Below are positions 21,692-31,202 of a DNA stretch of 64,000 bases, piece by piece; the stretch's first letter is position 1; every line of letters starts with the position of its first letter. Position numbers and translations under genes: made by a program. Origin of the DNA: Pseudogymnoascus destructans (lineage: Eukaryota > Ascomycota > Leotiomycetes > Thelebolales > Thelebolaceae); the NCBI RefSeq assembly GCF_001641265.1, contig NW_020167547.1, positions 305,091 through 369,090 on the forward strand. The letters are read 5' to 3'. The notes under the pieces are model-generated. The model was not told where the DNA came from and searched no databases. It was given only the letters and a program-made list of their open reading frames with translations.

Positions 21692-22543
21692 ATGCAATAC
21701 AGTTTCGTCGCCGCCGGAGCCCTGCTCCTCGCCACTGTCGCCGCGCAGCCCCACGGCCACTACAACCGCCACGCGCGCCGCGCCCCCGCCGTCGTCACCA
21801 ACGTCGTCGACGTCTACGAGACCGTCATGCTCACCGCCACCGTCTGGGTCGACGAGCAGGGCAACACCATCTCTGCCCCCGTGACCGGCACTGATGCGTC
21901 CACTGTCACCGGCTCCCCCCGCACCACCGTCAAGCCGGGAGAATTCAACGAGCCGACCAAGACCCAGGCCCCGGCCCCGGTCGTGCCGACCCCGTCTCCA
22001 TCTTCTGAGGCTGTTGCCGCTGCCCCGTCTGCACCTAAGACGACAACCATCCAAGTCGCGTCTGTGACTCCCCCGGCCCCCGTCGCCCCCGTCATCCCAA
22101 CCAGCGTCGCCGCGCCCGTCGTAAACACCCCCGCCGCTGTCGCCGCGCCCGCCGCGCCCGCCGCTGTCAACAACCCCGTCGCCCCGCCCGCCGTCGTCTC
22201 CACCGGCGGCTCCTCAAACGGGGAGTGCAGCTCCGGCTCTCCCTGCTCGGGCGACATCACCTTCTACGAAGCTGGGCTCGGCGCATGCGGCGAGACGACC
22301 AACGGGTCAACTGACAAGGTCGTCGCGCTCCCCCACGAGTTCATGGGGACGCAGAGCAATGGGAACCCGTTCTGCGGGAAGACGGTTACTATTAACCATA
22401 AGGGGGCTACTGTCCAGGCTAAGGTTGTGGATAAGTGTATGGGCTGCGTTGGACGCGATTTGGATCTTTCGAATGCTGCTTTCGATGGCCTTGGAATCGC
22501 ACAGAGCGTTGGTCGCACGACCGCCGATTGGTACTTCAACTAA
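21692..22543 (+). CDS. Secreted double-psi beta-barrel (expansin/barwin-like) protein
   Basis: A single exon of 283 residues. The signal peptide MQYSFVAAGALLLATVAAQ is followed by a dibasic site (RHARRAP, residues 27-33) that a Kex2-type protease would cut. Residues about 90-180 form a Pro/Ala/Val/Thr-rich linker, probably O-glycosylated. The C-terminal hundred residues are the double-psi beta-barrel: GDITFYEAGLGACGE, VVALPHEFMG, NPFCGKTVTINHKG, VVDKCMGCVGRDLDLS and GRTTADWYFN, with paired cysteines and the D-L-D-L-S motif of the fold. It resembles the fungal Asp f 7/RlpA-like group, cell-wall proteins of uncertain activity. Codon use is very GC-rich compared with nearby repeats. Confidence 0.88.
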   Translation: MQYSFVAAGALLLATVAAQPHGHYNRHARRAPAVVTNVVDVYETVMLTATVWVDEQGNTISAPVTGTDASTVTGSPRTTVKPGEFNEPTKTQAPAPVVPTPSPSSEAVAAAPSAPKTTTIQVASVTPPAPVAPVIPTSVAAPVVNTPAAVAAPAAPAAVNNPVAPPAVVSTGGSSNGECSSGSPCSGDITFYEAGLGACGETTNGSTDKVVALPHEFMGTQSNGNPFCGKTVTINHKGATVQAKVVDKCMGCVGRDLDLSNAAFDGLGIAQSVGRTTADWYFN

Positions 22544-24043
22544 GTGCCCGTCAAGCGAGGGCGTGGATGGGGTGGATGAGCCGAGCTCTCTGCCGAAGGG
22601 CGCGTGGGGACTGCGTGTCGCGAGTTCGATGATGCGGGATCCTACGGCGTTTGGGGGACCGGGGTTATAGATTGCTACAGGATTAGAACAGGCGTACATT
22701 TCTGGAAAACACAAGTACTTCGCCAGTATCCTATTCTATCCTTCCTTCAGTTGACTGGAGGTGGTTGGGTAAGGGGGCTTGGTGAAGGAAGGGGGGCGGG
22801 AGTTTTAGCTCCGCCACCTTTTTACGAATATCATGATAAAAAAAAAGAGACAACTTATCTATCTTCTTCGCCTCTCACACTGCGAACGGAGGACGGCGCT
22901 CGGGTTTTTTACCGGAGATGGGGGACAAGGTTTCGCAAATTGTTCTTCTTGACAAGACAAGGCTTCGGTGTGGGCTTGGGAGTTGGTTTTCGGAGGGGTG
23001 GGAAAGGCGAAATGGGGGGTTGTGTGTTGCATACTTTCGTTTCGTGTTGTATATATTTTACATACTGTGTGCAGATTTCTCACTTTGTGAGGATGCAATA
23101 TCACTTTCTTTATGTTTTGATGTCTTGGCTTGTTTGTGTCTGTCTGTGGTGCGAGAGTGAGCTGTGGGCTTATGATTGTGAGAGTAAGGGGGTCTTGTAA
23201 CCCAGCCAGCTGGCCAGTCTACCCCCCGTATGTCCCCTCGCCCTGCAACTTCCCGTCTCGTGGTAGTCACCTGGCAATCTCAATAGCACAGAACAGCACA
23301 ACATAGAAGCAAGGCCTATCTTCCCTATCCGCTATAACCTCTATTCCGTGCGTCTCCTCACCGATCCATAGAGGCTTTGGTGTCGTCCAGGGCAGGGGTG
23401 GGCGAGAAGGGGTCGTCGGAGGGGCACTGGTAGCGACGGGGCGGGACGGCCGCCTTCGGTGCCGGATTTGCGCAGCTTAAGTAGTCTGACTTGAAATATG
23501 CGCAAATTATAAGCGAGGATATAATAAGGCACGTTTAAGTCAGGAGCGTGTGGGATTAGTTAAGAGTAGTTAGTGCATAGTAGCGAGAGAAGGTAGGAAT
23601 GGGCATTTACCAGCGACAGGGCGGCACGGCCGCCCTCGGCGCCGGTTTTGGGCAAATGAACAAGCTAATTGAAAAGTGCGCGAAACAGAAGCGAGGGTCT
23701 ATAATTGCACAGTAATAGGCGTGCAATAGCGACAACTTAACTTAGCTTGCAAGCGGCGGCAGAAAGCGGTGGGCTGTGAAGGGTTGCAGGTGTGAAGGGT
23801 TGCAGGTGTGAAGGGTTGCAGGTTTGCGACGTCGTTTGAGATAAAAGGGTGTTTGCTGGGCCATTAATATAAACAAGGGTGATCACAGCTCATTGAAAGA
23901 GAATAGTTCAAGTACATGTGGATATTATGAGTATTATATATATATATGTCAACGCCTAAATATGCTTTATCTCAACTCCATCCCCCTTCCAATAGTACGC
24001 CCATCGCTATGCCATCATCCAAAATCATCACTCCCCTCTCCCC
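22544..24043. other. Intergenic region with diverged local duplications
   Basis: No gene recognised in 1.5 kb. Two related blocks, about 23424-23540 and 23606-23725, each contain a gcgac.gggcgg.acggccgcc..cggcgccgg-like core followed by an AT-rich part ending near gcgagg.tataat. At 23776-23823 the unit aagggttgcaggtgt is repeated three times. The first 700 bases probably include the 3' UTR of the DPBB gene. Confidence 0.55.
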
Positions 24044-25754
24044 TCAGGCACGCACCCCCTTCAAAATCAACTCTGCCACCTTCTCCCCCACCGCCATAAC
24101 CCCAAACATCGGATTCACACTCAACGGCTCCAACAAACTCGCATCAGCAACCCACACATTCCCCATCCCCACGACCCTCCCCCCCCCATCCACACACTCC
24201 TCAATCTTACAGCTCCCACTCCAATGATTCACCTGCCCCCTCGCATACGCCGACGGCGTGGTGATATACTGCTCTATCCTCGCCACGCTCGCATCGCGCT
24301 CCAGATTCAACGTCTCCACATCCGCGGGCAGCGCTGCGAAGATGCGGGCGATGAAGCTAGCGATGGCGCGAGCGTCGGGGGCGGAGGAGTAATACATGTT
24401 CCCGTCCGGACCAGGGATGAACTTCCCATCAAGCACGACGGAGCCGCGCGACGCAAGACCAGAGGTGCCGTAGATGTTAAGCGTGATGGTAGTAGCGGAG
24501 GTGTAGTCCGCGTATCCCCCCGTGCCGATGGTTACCTGGAACCCAACGATGCGGCCATCGGGCTGGGAAGCGCGGGAGAAGAAAACAGAGGTATGGCCGG
24601 CGGAGGCGTAGGGCCCAGAGCGGTGAGCGAGGTAGAGCGCCGAATCAGCGGGGGCGGGGTTGCTGTAAGAGGGTCCGAAGGCGGTGATGCTCGGGCTGGA
24701 GAGCTCAATGAAGGTATTTGGGTTATCGAAGAGGTTCGCGCCGACGGCAGCGTTGGGGATCCACTCTGCGTGCGTGAGGTTGCCGAGTTTGCCGGCGGCG
24801 GAGAGGCGGGTGAGGGAGGTGGTGGGGCCGATGCCGGAGAACATTAGGAGGGCGGGGGTGGCGATGGCGCCGGCGCTGATGATGACGCGGCCGGTGTTGG
24901 AGAGGGGGATGAGGGTCTCGATGCCGTTGAGTAGGACCCAGACGCCTGTTGCTGCTTTGTCGGTGCGTTGCACCCTCACGGCGCCGGTGCCGCTTTGGAG
25001 GTGGAAGTTGGGCAGCTTGAGGGCGTCCTGGAGGTATGTCGGGACGGGGCCGGCTCGCTGGCCGTTCTTGTATCCGTATACTGGGCGTCCGAAGACGTCA
25101 TGTTTGTTGTCTTTGCTCTCGTTGATCTTCACGTCGGCGAAGCCGAGGCTGTCGACTATCCAGCGCCTTGCGATGTTGTAGCCGGATTGCAGATACTGCT
25201 TCCCATCGGCAGATGGCGTGTCTGTAGATGGAGCGCGCGCTTTTACCCGATTAATCGCTCCGCTCATGTCGGCTGCCTTCCACCCGGCAGGGAAGAACGA
25301 GTCCCAGTCGCTGGAAGGCGGCTCAAAGTACAGGCCCGCATTGATGGCGGAACCGCCGCCGATAGTGCACCCGCCATAGGCGTTTATGGTGCCGCTGCAG
25401 GTGAGGCCACCGCCGTCTCCGAAGATGGAGCTGTATAGGCCGGGGACATCGACGCGGGTTAGGTTTGTGTTGTTAAGCCAAGAGGGGCGGCGGGAGGAGA
25501 GGTCTCCATCCGTGACGCCGTATGAGGGCCCGCCGCCCTCGAGCAGGAGGGTATTGAGCTTGGCTTCAGCAAGGCGTGTGGCAACTACGTTTGTTAGTGA
25601 GAGAACGGAGTAAGGAGGTGGGATAACAACCTATGATACCAGCTGGGCCTGCGCCGACAACTATGGCATCCCAATGGGTCGTCGTCCAATCCGCGGCGGC
25701 CAATGGGAGGACGGAGGCGAGCTGAGCTACGAGGAAAAGAGCTATATGCTTCAT
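24044..25754 (-). CDS. Secreted GMC-family flavin oxidoreductase
   Basis: Two exons on the minus strand, 25631-25754 and 24044-25584, give 554 residues. A signal peptide (MKHIALFLVAQLASVLPLAAA) leads into the FAD-binding site VVGAGPAGI (residues 32-40). The second GMC signature region shows GGCTIGGGSAINAGLY. Near the C-terminus are the catalytic pair: His 495 in NHWSGSC and Asn 532 in SVNPMFGV. The closest recognised type is the dehydrogenase domain of cellobiose dehydrogenase-like enzymes (AA3), here without a cytochrome domain, so an extracellular sugar or alcohol oxidation role is likely. The substrate cannot be told. No defects are seen. Confidence 0.85.
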
Positions 25755-26514
25755 GGCTTTGGCTTTGGATGAGATGAGGAGAAGGAACTGCCTGAAGACC
25801 AAAACAAACAATTGACGAGTTCAATCACGGAGGCCATATTGTTACTATTATACCACTGCCAATGCCGAGGATGGCTACCAATTCGGCACGAGGCAATTCA
25901 GCTCAGCTCAACTTTGGTCCTAGCGTAGGCTAAAGCCCGTGGCGGTTAAGGCTTAGATTCGTGTTGGCGGGTCGCCATGGGTGCTAAGGGCGCGGAAAGT
26001 CGTACATACAAGAGAGGTGCAAATCATCCCAAATCAACCCAGGTCAATCCACTTCTGGCGTCGTTGCCGATCGTGGTACTAGGGTCGCCTGCCACCTGAA
26101 CCACGCCTCATCCAGGCCTGGTTATTGATTATGCGGCTCAGTACCAATAAACGCCGATTTTTGTGAGGCAATAATTTATTTTTTGGTTGTCATCGCAACT
26201 CCGTATCGAGATCATATATTTTCAAAACGACGAATCGGGGCCGTGGTGGCGACGTTGCGACGCAAGGAGCTCCAGTCGGACCTGGATGAAGCAAGGGGTC
26301 GACGTTGGAGGGAATATAGAGGCTGAGAAACACAAAGCGAAGTCATGAGGCAAAGCTTGACAGGTTAAGGGGGCCATGTAAGGGGGGGTCGGTGACAATT
26401 CTACACAAGCCAACGTTGCAGTAAGCAGACTAGGTGTGTATCTTCCACATATGACCATAGACTCAAGAGAATTAGGTATCCCGTTCGCTGTACGCCATTG
26501 AAATATGTAGACCC
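25755..26514. other. Intergenic region upstream of the GMC gene
   Basis: About 760 bases, partly the GMC promoter. No gene is recognised; an open frame at 26222-26545 overlaps the end of the next gene and is not supported. Bases 25880-25893 read aattcggcacgagg, identical to the common EcoRI cDNA adaptor, probably by chance or as contamination. Confidence 0.5.
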
Positions 26515-27977
26515 CTACTTTTCCTTGGACGCGGAGTTTGGCCATCTCTTGAAGCTGTCATGAGTTAATAACTGGGCTATAATAAAGAGTTGGGGGTTGT
26601 ATAAACTCACATTCTCCAGTGTCGACCTTTCTTGGATTCCGAGGGAGATAGCCCATCGGGATCAACTAATGTCGGAGATGCAGAACGGCTGGATTGATCA
26701 TCATCATCATCATCATCGTCATTGCTAGAATTTTTAGGCGGCTCCGGCATCGGCCACATAGCCATAGTAATGGACATATCCGGCTCGATGACACTTTCCC
26801 ACACCTGTGGGAGAAATATCTCGACGTTTGGGCCGATTAGATCGTAATGTCCCTCCTGGACGGGCGGCCCGAGGACATCTACATGAAGGAAGGCTTGGTT
26901 ATTGATGTCCTCCATACCCTACGGGCGAAATGTTAGCTCAATGAGGTTTTCGAGCTGTAAAATTAGGTAACTTACCGCCCATTTGCAGATGATATGGAAA
27001 GGGAACGTAAATTTGTGTCCTACGGCGTCTTTGAACTTTATTGACATTTGTGTCTCGCGTTTGGTTCTCATCATCATCTTATCAAGGTCTATCAGCTGAT
27101 CTGAATTTTGAGTTTCCTCCTCCTGCTGTGCCCTTAACTCCTTCTCAAACCGAGAAAATATGCCATTTTCCAAAGAGTTCTTACTTTCTTTGTCACTATG
27201 CTGTCTAACTGCGCTTTGTATATCGTTGGCCTCTATTGAGCTGGCTGGCTCTTTTATGCGACGCTAATTCATGAACTCTTCTAGTTTGGCAAATCTTGCT
27301 TCTATGCTATCATCTGTTTCGCCCATATCTAATGTATCCGTTAAAGGGTGAGATATTTTCACGACATCTAGGTGTCCAGGTAGTTGACTTTCTAACTGCG
27401 AACCAGATGGTGGTAAGGCGATGATATCAAAGCTAAACTCGGAGACGTGACTAGATATTGCGAAACTGCACTTGGCATTTGCTCGCGACTTTTTTAGTGT
27501 CAGCGTTAATTACAGTGAAAACTGTAGGTCAATCTTACAATTGAGCTGTAGCAAGTAAAACCGAGATACTGCTTAGCTTGATGTGCAATGCATCTTTGAG
27601 GGGCCTTTAGCTCCTCTTTTCGAAATAGTACCCATCCCATCTTCTGCCAGCTGTCAGACAGCGTATTTCCTTGACAAAAGCGTACCGAGAACGGTTATGT
27701 GGGAGGACATAACCGTTCTCGGTACGCTTTTGTTTTCGCAAGGAAATCATCCATTATACTCATTGAAGAGAGCACAATACATGATGCTGCATTTACCGTT
27801 GCGTGGCTCAAGGTTGGATTACTTGTCATCCGTCCTACCGAGGGAATGCTTGGTGCATGGCACCAATTTCCATGACAGCTTGTTGGTACTCCTCCGTGGG
27901 CCCCCGGCTGCTTGGAGGAAGCCGTAGCTTAGGTTTGCTCCAGCAATGAAATCGCCGACGGAGTAGCCAAACGACAT
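26515..27977 (-). pseudogene. Decayed gene for a fungal ubiquitin-like-domain protein
   Basis: The start at 27977 reads MSFGYSVGDFIAGANLSYGF, then a one-base loss shifts the frame into GPTEEYQQAVMEIGAMHQAF. A second shift leads to SHATVNAASCIVLSSMSIM and FLAKTKAYRERL. A palindromic duplication with a TAA follows (27675-27732), then LSDSWQKMGWVLFRKEELKA. Further down, MGETDDSIEARFAKLEEFMN ends in a TAG. The ubiquitin-like domain itself is intact across 26976 and 26918 (IKFKDAVGHKFTFPFH, intron, then QAFLHVDVLGP, LIGPNVEIFLPQVWESVIEPDMS) and is followed by a poly-Asp stretch and a last small exon at 26515-26554. The function of this common fungal family is unknown. At least four lesions make this copy non-functional upstream of the domain; a shorter protein from the Met at 27173 is possible. 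Confidence 0.75.
27675..27732. repeat. Perfect 26-base palindrome with a 6-base loop
   Basis: Bases 27675-27700 and 27707-27732 are exact reverse complements around gggagg. The right arm is the true coding sequence of the ubiquitin-like gene (minus strand); the left arm is an inverted extra copy. Confidence 0.93.
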
Positions 27978-28363
27978 CTTTCATATAGTAGGGCGATGGA
28001 TGCGCAATATTAAATGCGATGAGTAGGCTGGTCAGCATGTTTAAGAATTTAGAAAGGATCGAGATACCAGTTGCGAGAGATCCAAGGCTGTTCGGCAGGT
28101 GCATAAGCACAGCCTCACTATATGATGTGGCTGTTCGGCAGGTGCATAAGCACAGCCTCACTATATGATGTGGCTGTTCTCATAGATGTTCTCAACGTGC
28201 ATGCATGTACAGGATGCACACGGTTTTTTTTTCGATAGCATAGAGGAATTATCAACTTTGCCTGTGAGTATTATCATTACGTAGCATATGTAAGCTAAAC
28301 TATAAAACACGAAAATTATGAGGCGAGCCCGTCTTGTAGACAATAGAATAGCTCCTCGGCGAA
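27978..28363. repeat. Spacer holding a 43-base exact tandem duplication
   Basis: The unit starting ggctgttcggcaggtgcata occupies 28086-28128 and again 28129-28171, with no difference seen. The rest of the spacer shows no gene. Confidence 0.85.
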
Positions 28364-28740
28364 TCATCGACTGACAAAAGTATGTGCCTTGCTTTGACTG
28401 ACGTTATCGATATTCTTCGCGTGGTCGTTCTTATTGTCATGAGTATGGCTCCAGTAGGTAATGGAAATGCTCCCCTTTTTGTCCACCTCTAGCCTCTCCT
28501 TGCAGGCCTTTGCGTCGAAGGTCTCCGCTTGAACCGAGCAAATAGAACGCGGTTCCTTTTCCCTCCAATTGTAGGGATATACCCAGTGACTGGGAAGCAG
28601 GACAATCTCCTGTTTGGTTTTCTCCGCCTGCGACGCGAAGGGGCCAGCGGCTGCCATGGCAGCGGCCTCATTGCTTAGCCCGTTTTTGTTGAAATCGAGG
28701 ATAGCTCTGTACAGAGCAGCTGGCCCTGTCCATTCCTCAG
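28364..28740 (-). pseudogene. C-terminal fragment of a GT32-type glycosyltransferase
   Basis: The minus-strand frame reads EEWTGPAALYRAILDFNKNG, continues through VLLPSHWVYPYNWREKEPRS and ends with ITYWSHTHDNKND and a short tail. The block TGPxALYRAI, the P..WxYPYxWRE region and the terminal YW(S/A)HxW-like motif are features of the C-terminal part of fungal Gly_transf_sug (DXD-containing) glycosyltransferases. The DXD half is absent here: upstream of 28740 the sequence becomes transposase-like on the other strand. The missing N-terminal half may be the fragment at 40640-41410, on the same strand and in the right order. Confidence 0.7.
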
Positions 28741-28741
28741 C

Positions 28742-29073
28742 CAGAGGAGGATCGCCTGGATCGCGAAGAGGAAGAAACCCTTTCGAAGTTACTTCGTCTG
28801 CGGAAGCAGAAACACCTCATCCGAACCCGTGGTAAAGATATGCTCCGGCGAGGTTTGAAAACCCTCGACGAGCTTGATGCGGCAGAGGAGGCCGAACGTG
28901 TGGCTGCTGAGAAGCGTGACGCTGTTGAGGCCGAGGAACAGGCAGTTAGCGCTGCCTCCTCGTCTGTAACCGGGACCCCCGCTTCCTCCGATCCACTGGC
29001 CTACTCCCCTGCATCTTGGGATCAATGGCTGGCGGATGGCGGCGTCGATATTCCTCCAGCAGTTCTTTGCTGA
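28742..29073 (+). pseudogene. Transposase-like C-terminal tail fused to Gypsy sequence
   Basis: Plus-strand reading gives EEDRLDREEEETLSKLLRLR, then KDMLRRGLKTLDELDAAEEA and SPASWDQWLADGG. Such charged tails with LRRGLKTLDELD close many fungal CENP-B/DDE_1 transposases, so I read this as the end of such a gene. The last residues (VDIPPAVLC) come from the reversed 3' end of the Gypsy integrase that begins near 29035, so the open frame is a chimaera. Attribution rests on general resemblance only. Confidence 0.5.
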
Positions 29074-30727
29074 TGTTCCTTGTTGGTTCCCACGAATTAT
29101 CCGTAGGTTCGTAATTTTCCCATTTTATCAAAAACTCTTCTTGACGTCCTACTAACCTTCTGTCTAGGATTGCTTCGACCTCATATTCGATTATCTCATT
29201 CTCGGGTTGGAGTTCGGTGTTGGTCGCAATTGGGGTATTTCCTCTTGCTGGTTCCAGTAGTGAGACATGAAATACCGGGTGTAGTCTAGACTTCTTGGGT
29301 AGCTGCAGTCTGTAATTAACTGAGCTGACTTTGTTCAATATTTTGAATGGTCCCAATTTCTTGAAGTCCAACTTTGTGCTTGGTCGTTTCGTTTTGATAT
29401 GTTTCCGGAGTAGGTATACTTTATCCCCCTCCTTGAAGGCAGGTTCCATACTGTGCTTCTTGTTTGCGTATGCGGCGGATCGTTCATTTAAGAATTGGAT
29501 GTCCGTCGCAAGTTGTTCGTGGAACGATCTCAGTTGTTCCACCACGATCAGGGCTTGTTCAGCTCGTGATTCATCCGGTCTTGGTTGCCTATATGCTTCT
29601 GGCTGGTAGCCGTAATTGGCAAAGAACGGTGAGACTTTCGTTGCTTCTGTCATCGCGCTGTTATATGCAAACTGTGCGATGGGTAAGATCTGAACCCAGT
29701 TATCCTGTTGATGATTGACATAGCTTCGCAGGTACTGTTCAAGGGTCTGATTTAATCTTTCTGTTTGGCCGTCTGTCTGGGGATGAAAAGCTGTTGACAG
29801 CTTATGATTTGTTCCCAGTAGCGCCATCAATGATTTCCAGAATTTCGAAGTAAAGAGCTTGTCTCTATCTGAGATGATTTCTTCTGGCATCCCATGATCG
29901 GCTAATATGACTCGAATGAAGGTATATGCGAGCGCCTCGGCATCGCTAGCTTCTAGATATGGTATAAACTTCCCATATTTTGTGAGTCTTTCCGTGATGA
30001 CGAGGATAGAGTCGTATTCTATTCCTGTTAACGGGTCCTTGGAGGGTGGAAGCTTGACGATGAAGTCCAAAGCTATTGATTTCCACACTCCTTTTGGTAC
30101 TGGTGTCGACTTGAGTTGTCCGTATGGCAGATGCCTATTGGATTTTGACTTGCTGCAAATGTCACACTCTCTTACCACTGTCTCTACCTGCTTCCTCATA
30201 CCTGGAAAGTAGTAGTGTCGGGTGATTCGTTCGAAGGTTCGTGTTACTCCCTGATGACCGTGTGCTGGTAACGAGTGTTGTTCTTGCACCAGCGGGCGTC
30301 TCATTTGACTTGGGACATACACTAACCCTTTGTATTGAATCAATCCTTGTTCGTCGATGGCGAAGTCGCCTTCGACTTTGGACAAGACTCGCTTGGCGCA
30401 TTCGTCTGTTGCGTAAGCTTTCTTGAGTCTTTCCTCGAGTTCTGTATCTTCGATGACTGAGATCGTCACTAATAACTCGTTGTACTGTATTCCTGCATCT
30501 GTTTTCTTCAGAATTGCTCTAGGTCTTTCTTCCTTTGGGCCGGCGTAGTCGGTCTGTCTGCTGAGAGCGTCTGCTCTTGCATTCTCGGAGCCCTTGCGAT
30601 AGGTTATCGTGAAGTTGTAGGCTGCGAGGGTTTCTGCCCAGCGGACTTGTCTGCGGTTTAAAACCTTGGTCGTGGTGAAGTATATGAGGTTCTTGTGATC
30701 CGTCCATACCTGCACCGGGTAGGTGGG
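28946..30727 (-). CDS. RNase H end, integrase and chromodomain of the Gypsy element
   Basis: One open frame of about 590 codons. It begins in RNase H (VQVWTDHKNLIYFTTTK, ADALSRQTDY), then the integrase zinc-binding domain with both halves (HGHQGVTRTFERITRHYYFP, RECDICSKSKS). The core has IALDFIVKLP, IISDRDKLFTS and TDGQTERLNQ for D,D,E. A GDKVYLLRKHIKTKRPS/GPFKILNKV block precedes the chromodomain (YEVEAILDRR, FLIKWENYEPTDNSWEP). The residues after EEYRRRHPP are read from non-Gypsy sequence beyond the truncation. No stop interrupts the integrase, so this part looks younger than the rest. It starts mid-gene because of the LTR at 30728. Confidence 0.9.
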   Translation of the reverse strand, partial: PTYPVQVWTDHKNLIYFTTTKVLNRRQVRWAETLAAYNFTITYRKGSENARADALSRQTDYAGPKEERPRAILKKTDAGIQYNELLVTISVIEDTELEERLKKAYATDECAKRVLSKVEGDFAIDEQGLIQYKGLVYVPSQMRRPLVQEQHSLPAHGHQGVTRTFERITRHYYFPGMRKQVETVVRECDICSKSKSNRHLPYGQLKSTPVPKGVWKSIALDFIVKLPPSKDPLTGIEYDSILVITERLTKYGKFIPYLEASDAEALAYTFIRVILADHGMPEEIISDRDKLFTSKFWKSLMALLGTNHKLSTAFHPQTDGQTERLNQTLEQYLRSYVNHQQDNWVQILPIAQFAYNSAMTEATKVSPFFANYGYQPEAYRQPRPDESRAEQALIVVEQLRSFHEQLATDIQFLNERSAAYANKKHSMEPAFKEGDKVYLLRKHIKTKRPSTKLDFKKLGPFKILNKVSSVNYRLQLPKKSRLHPVFHVSLLEPARGNTPIATNTELQPENEIIEYEVEAILDRRLVGRQEEFLIKWENYEPTDNSWEPTRNISKELLEEYRRRHPPAIDPKMQGSRPVDRRKRGSRLQTRRQR

Positions 30728-31202
30728 TGTAACGCTGACTTCTAAACGATAGAAGACACAGAGGTTCTCTTGCGTAAAGGTTTACTTATCAGAGGAGGCA
30801 GGGGATCAGACACAAAGGCTTCAAGTAACACGTTACTAGTATATAACAAATACTGTATTGAGTTGAGCACGAAGCTCCTATCTAAGGAAATACTATCTAC
30901 TTATATAGTGGCGTCGTGCCTAGTGGACTCTTGGGAACTCACTCGAGTCCTCGGAGTCCTGGACTCTTAGGACTCTTCTCATCATCCTGCGAGTCCATCA
31001 CGTGCCTAGTGGACTCCTGGGAACTCACTCGAGTCCTCGGAGTCCTGGACTCTTAGGACTCTTCTCATCATCCTGCGAGTCCGTCACGTGATACTTTCGG
31101 AACTACTATTTCCCGCTGCCCCTCCAGGTACCAGGGCCGGTCTCATGCGACCTCCCTCCTTCCTGTCCTGTAGTTGGCCAGCCTTCTTGTTCCGTCATAA
31201 CA
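30728..31202 (-). mobile_element. Solo LTR of the same family inserted into its own relative
   Basis: 475 bases from TGTAACGC to CATAACA on plus, flanked by GTGGG (30723-30727, 31203-31207). It has the same length and ends as the 5' LTR at 35911-36385. It contains an 86-base tandem repeat (30918-31003 and 31004-31089) that includes CACGTG. It lies in the RNase H coding region. Confidence 0.93.

Noticed and set aside
20483..21884. Long open frames of 200-370 codons on both strands over the CA-rich repeat
   Set aside because: They are produced by the 11-base repeat, which has no stop in any frame; they lack any other protein feature.
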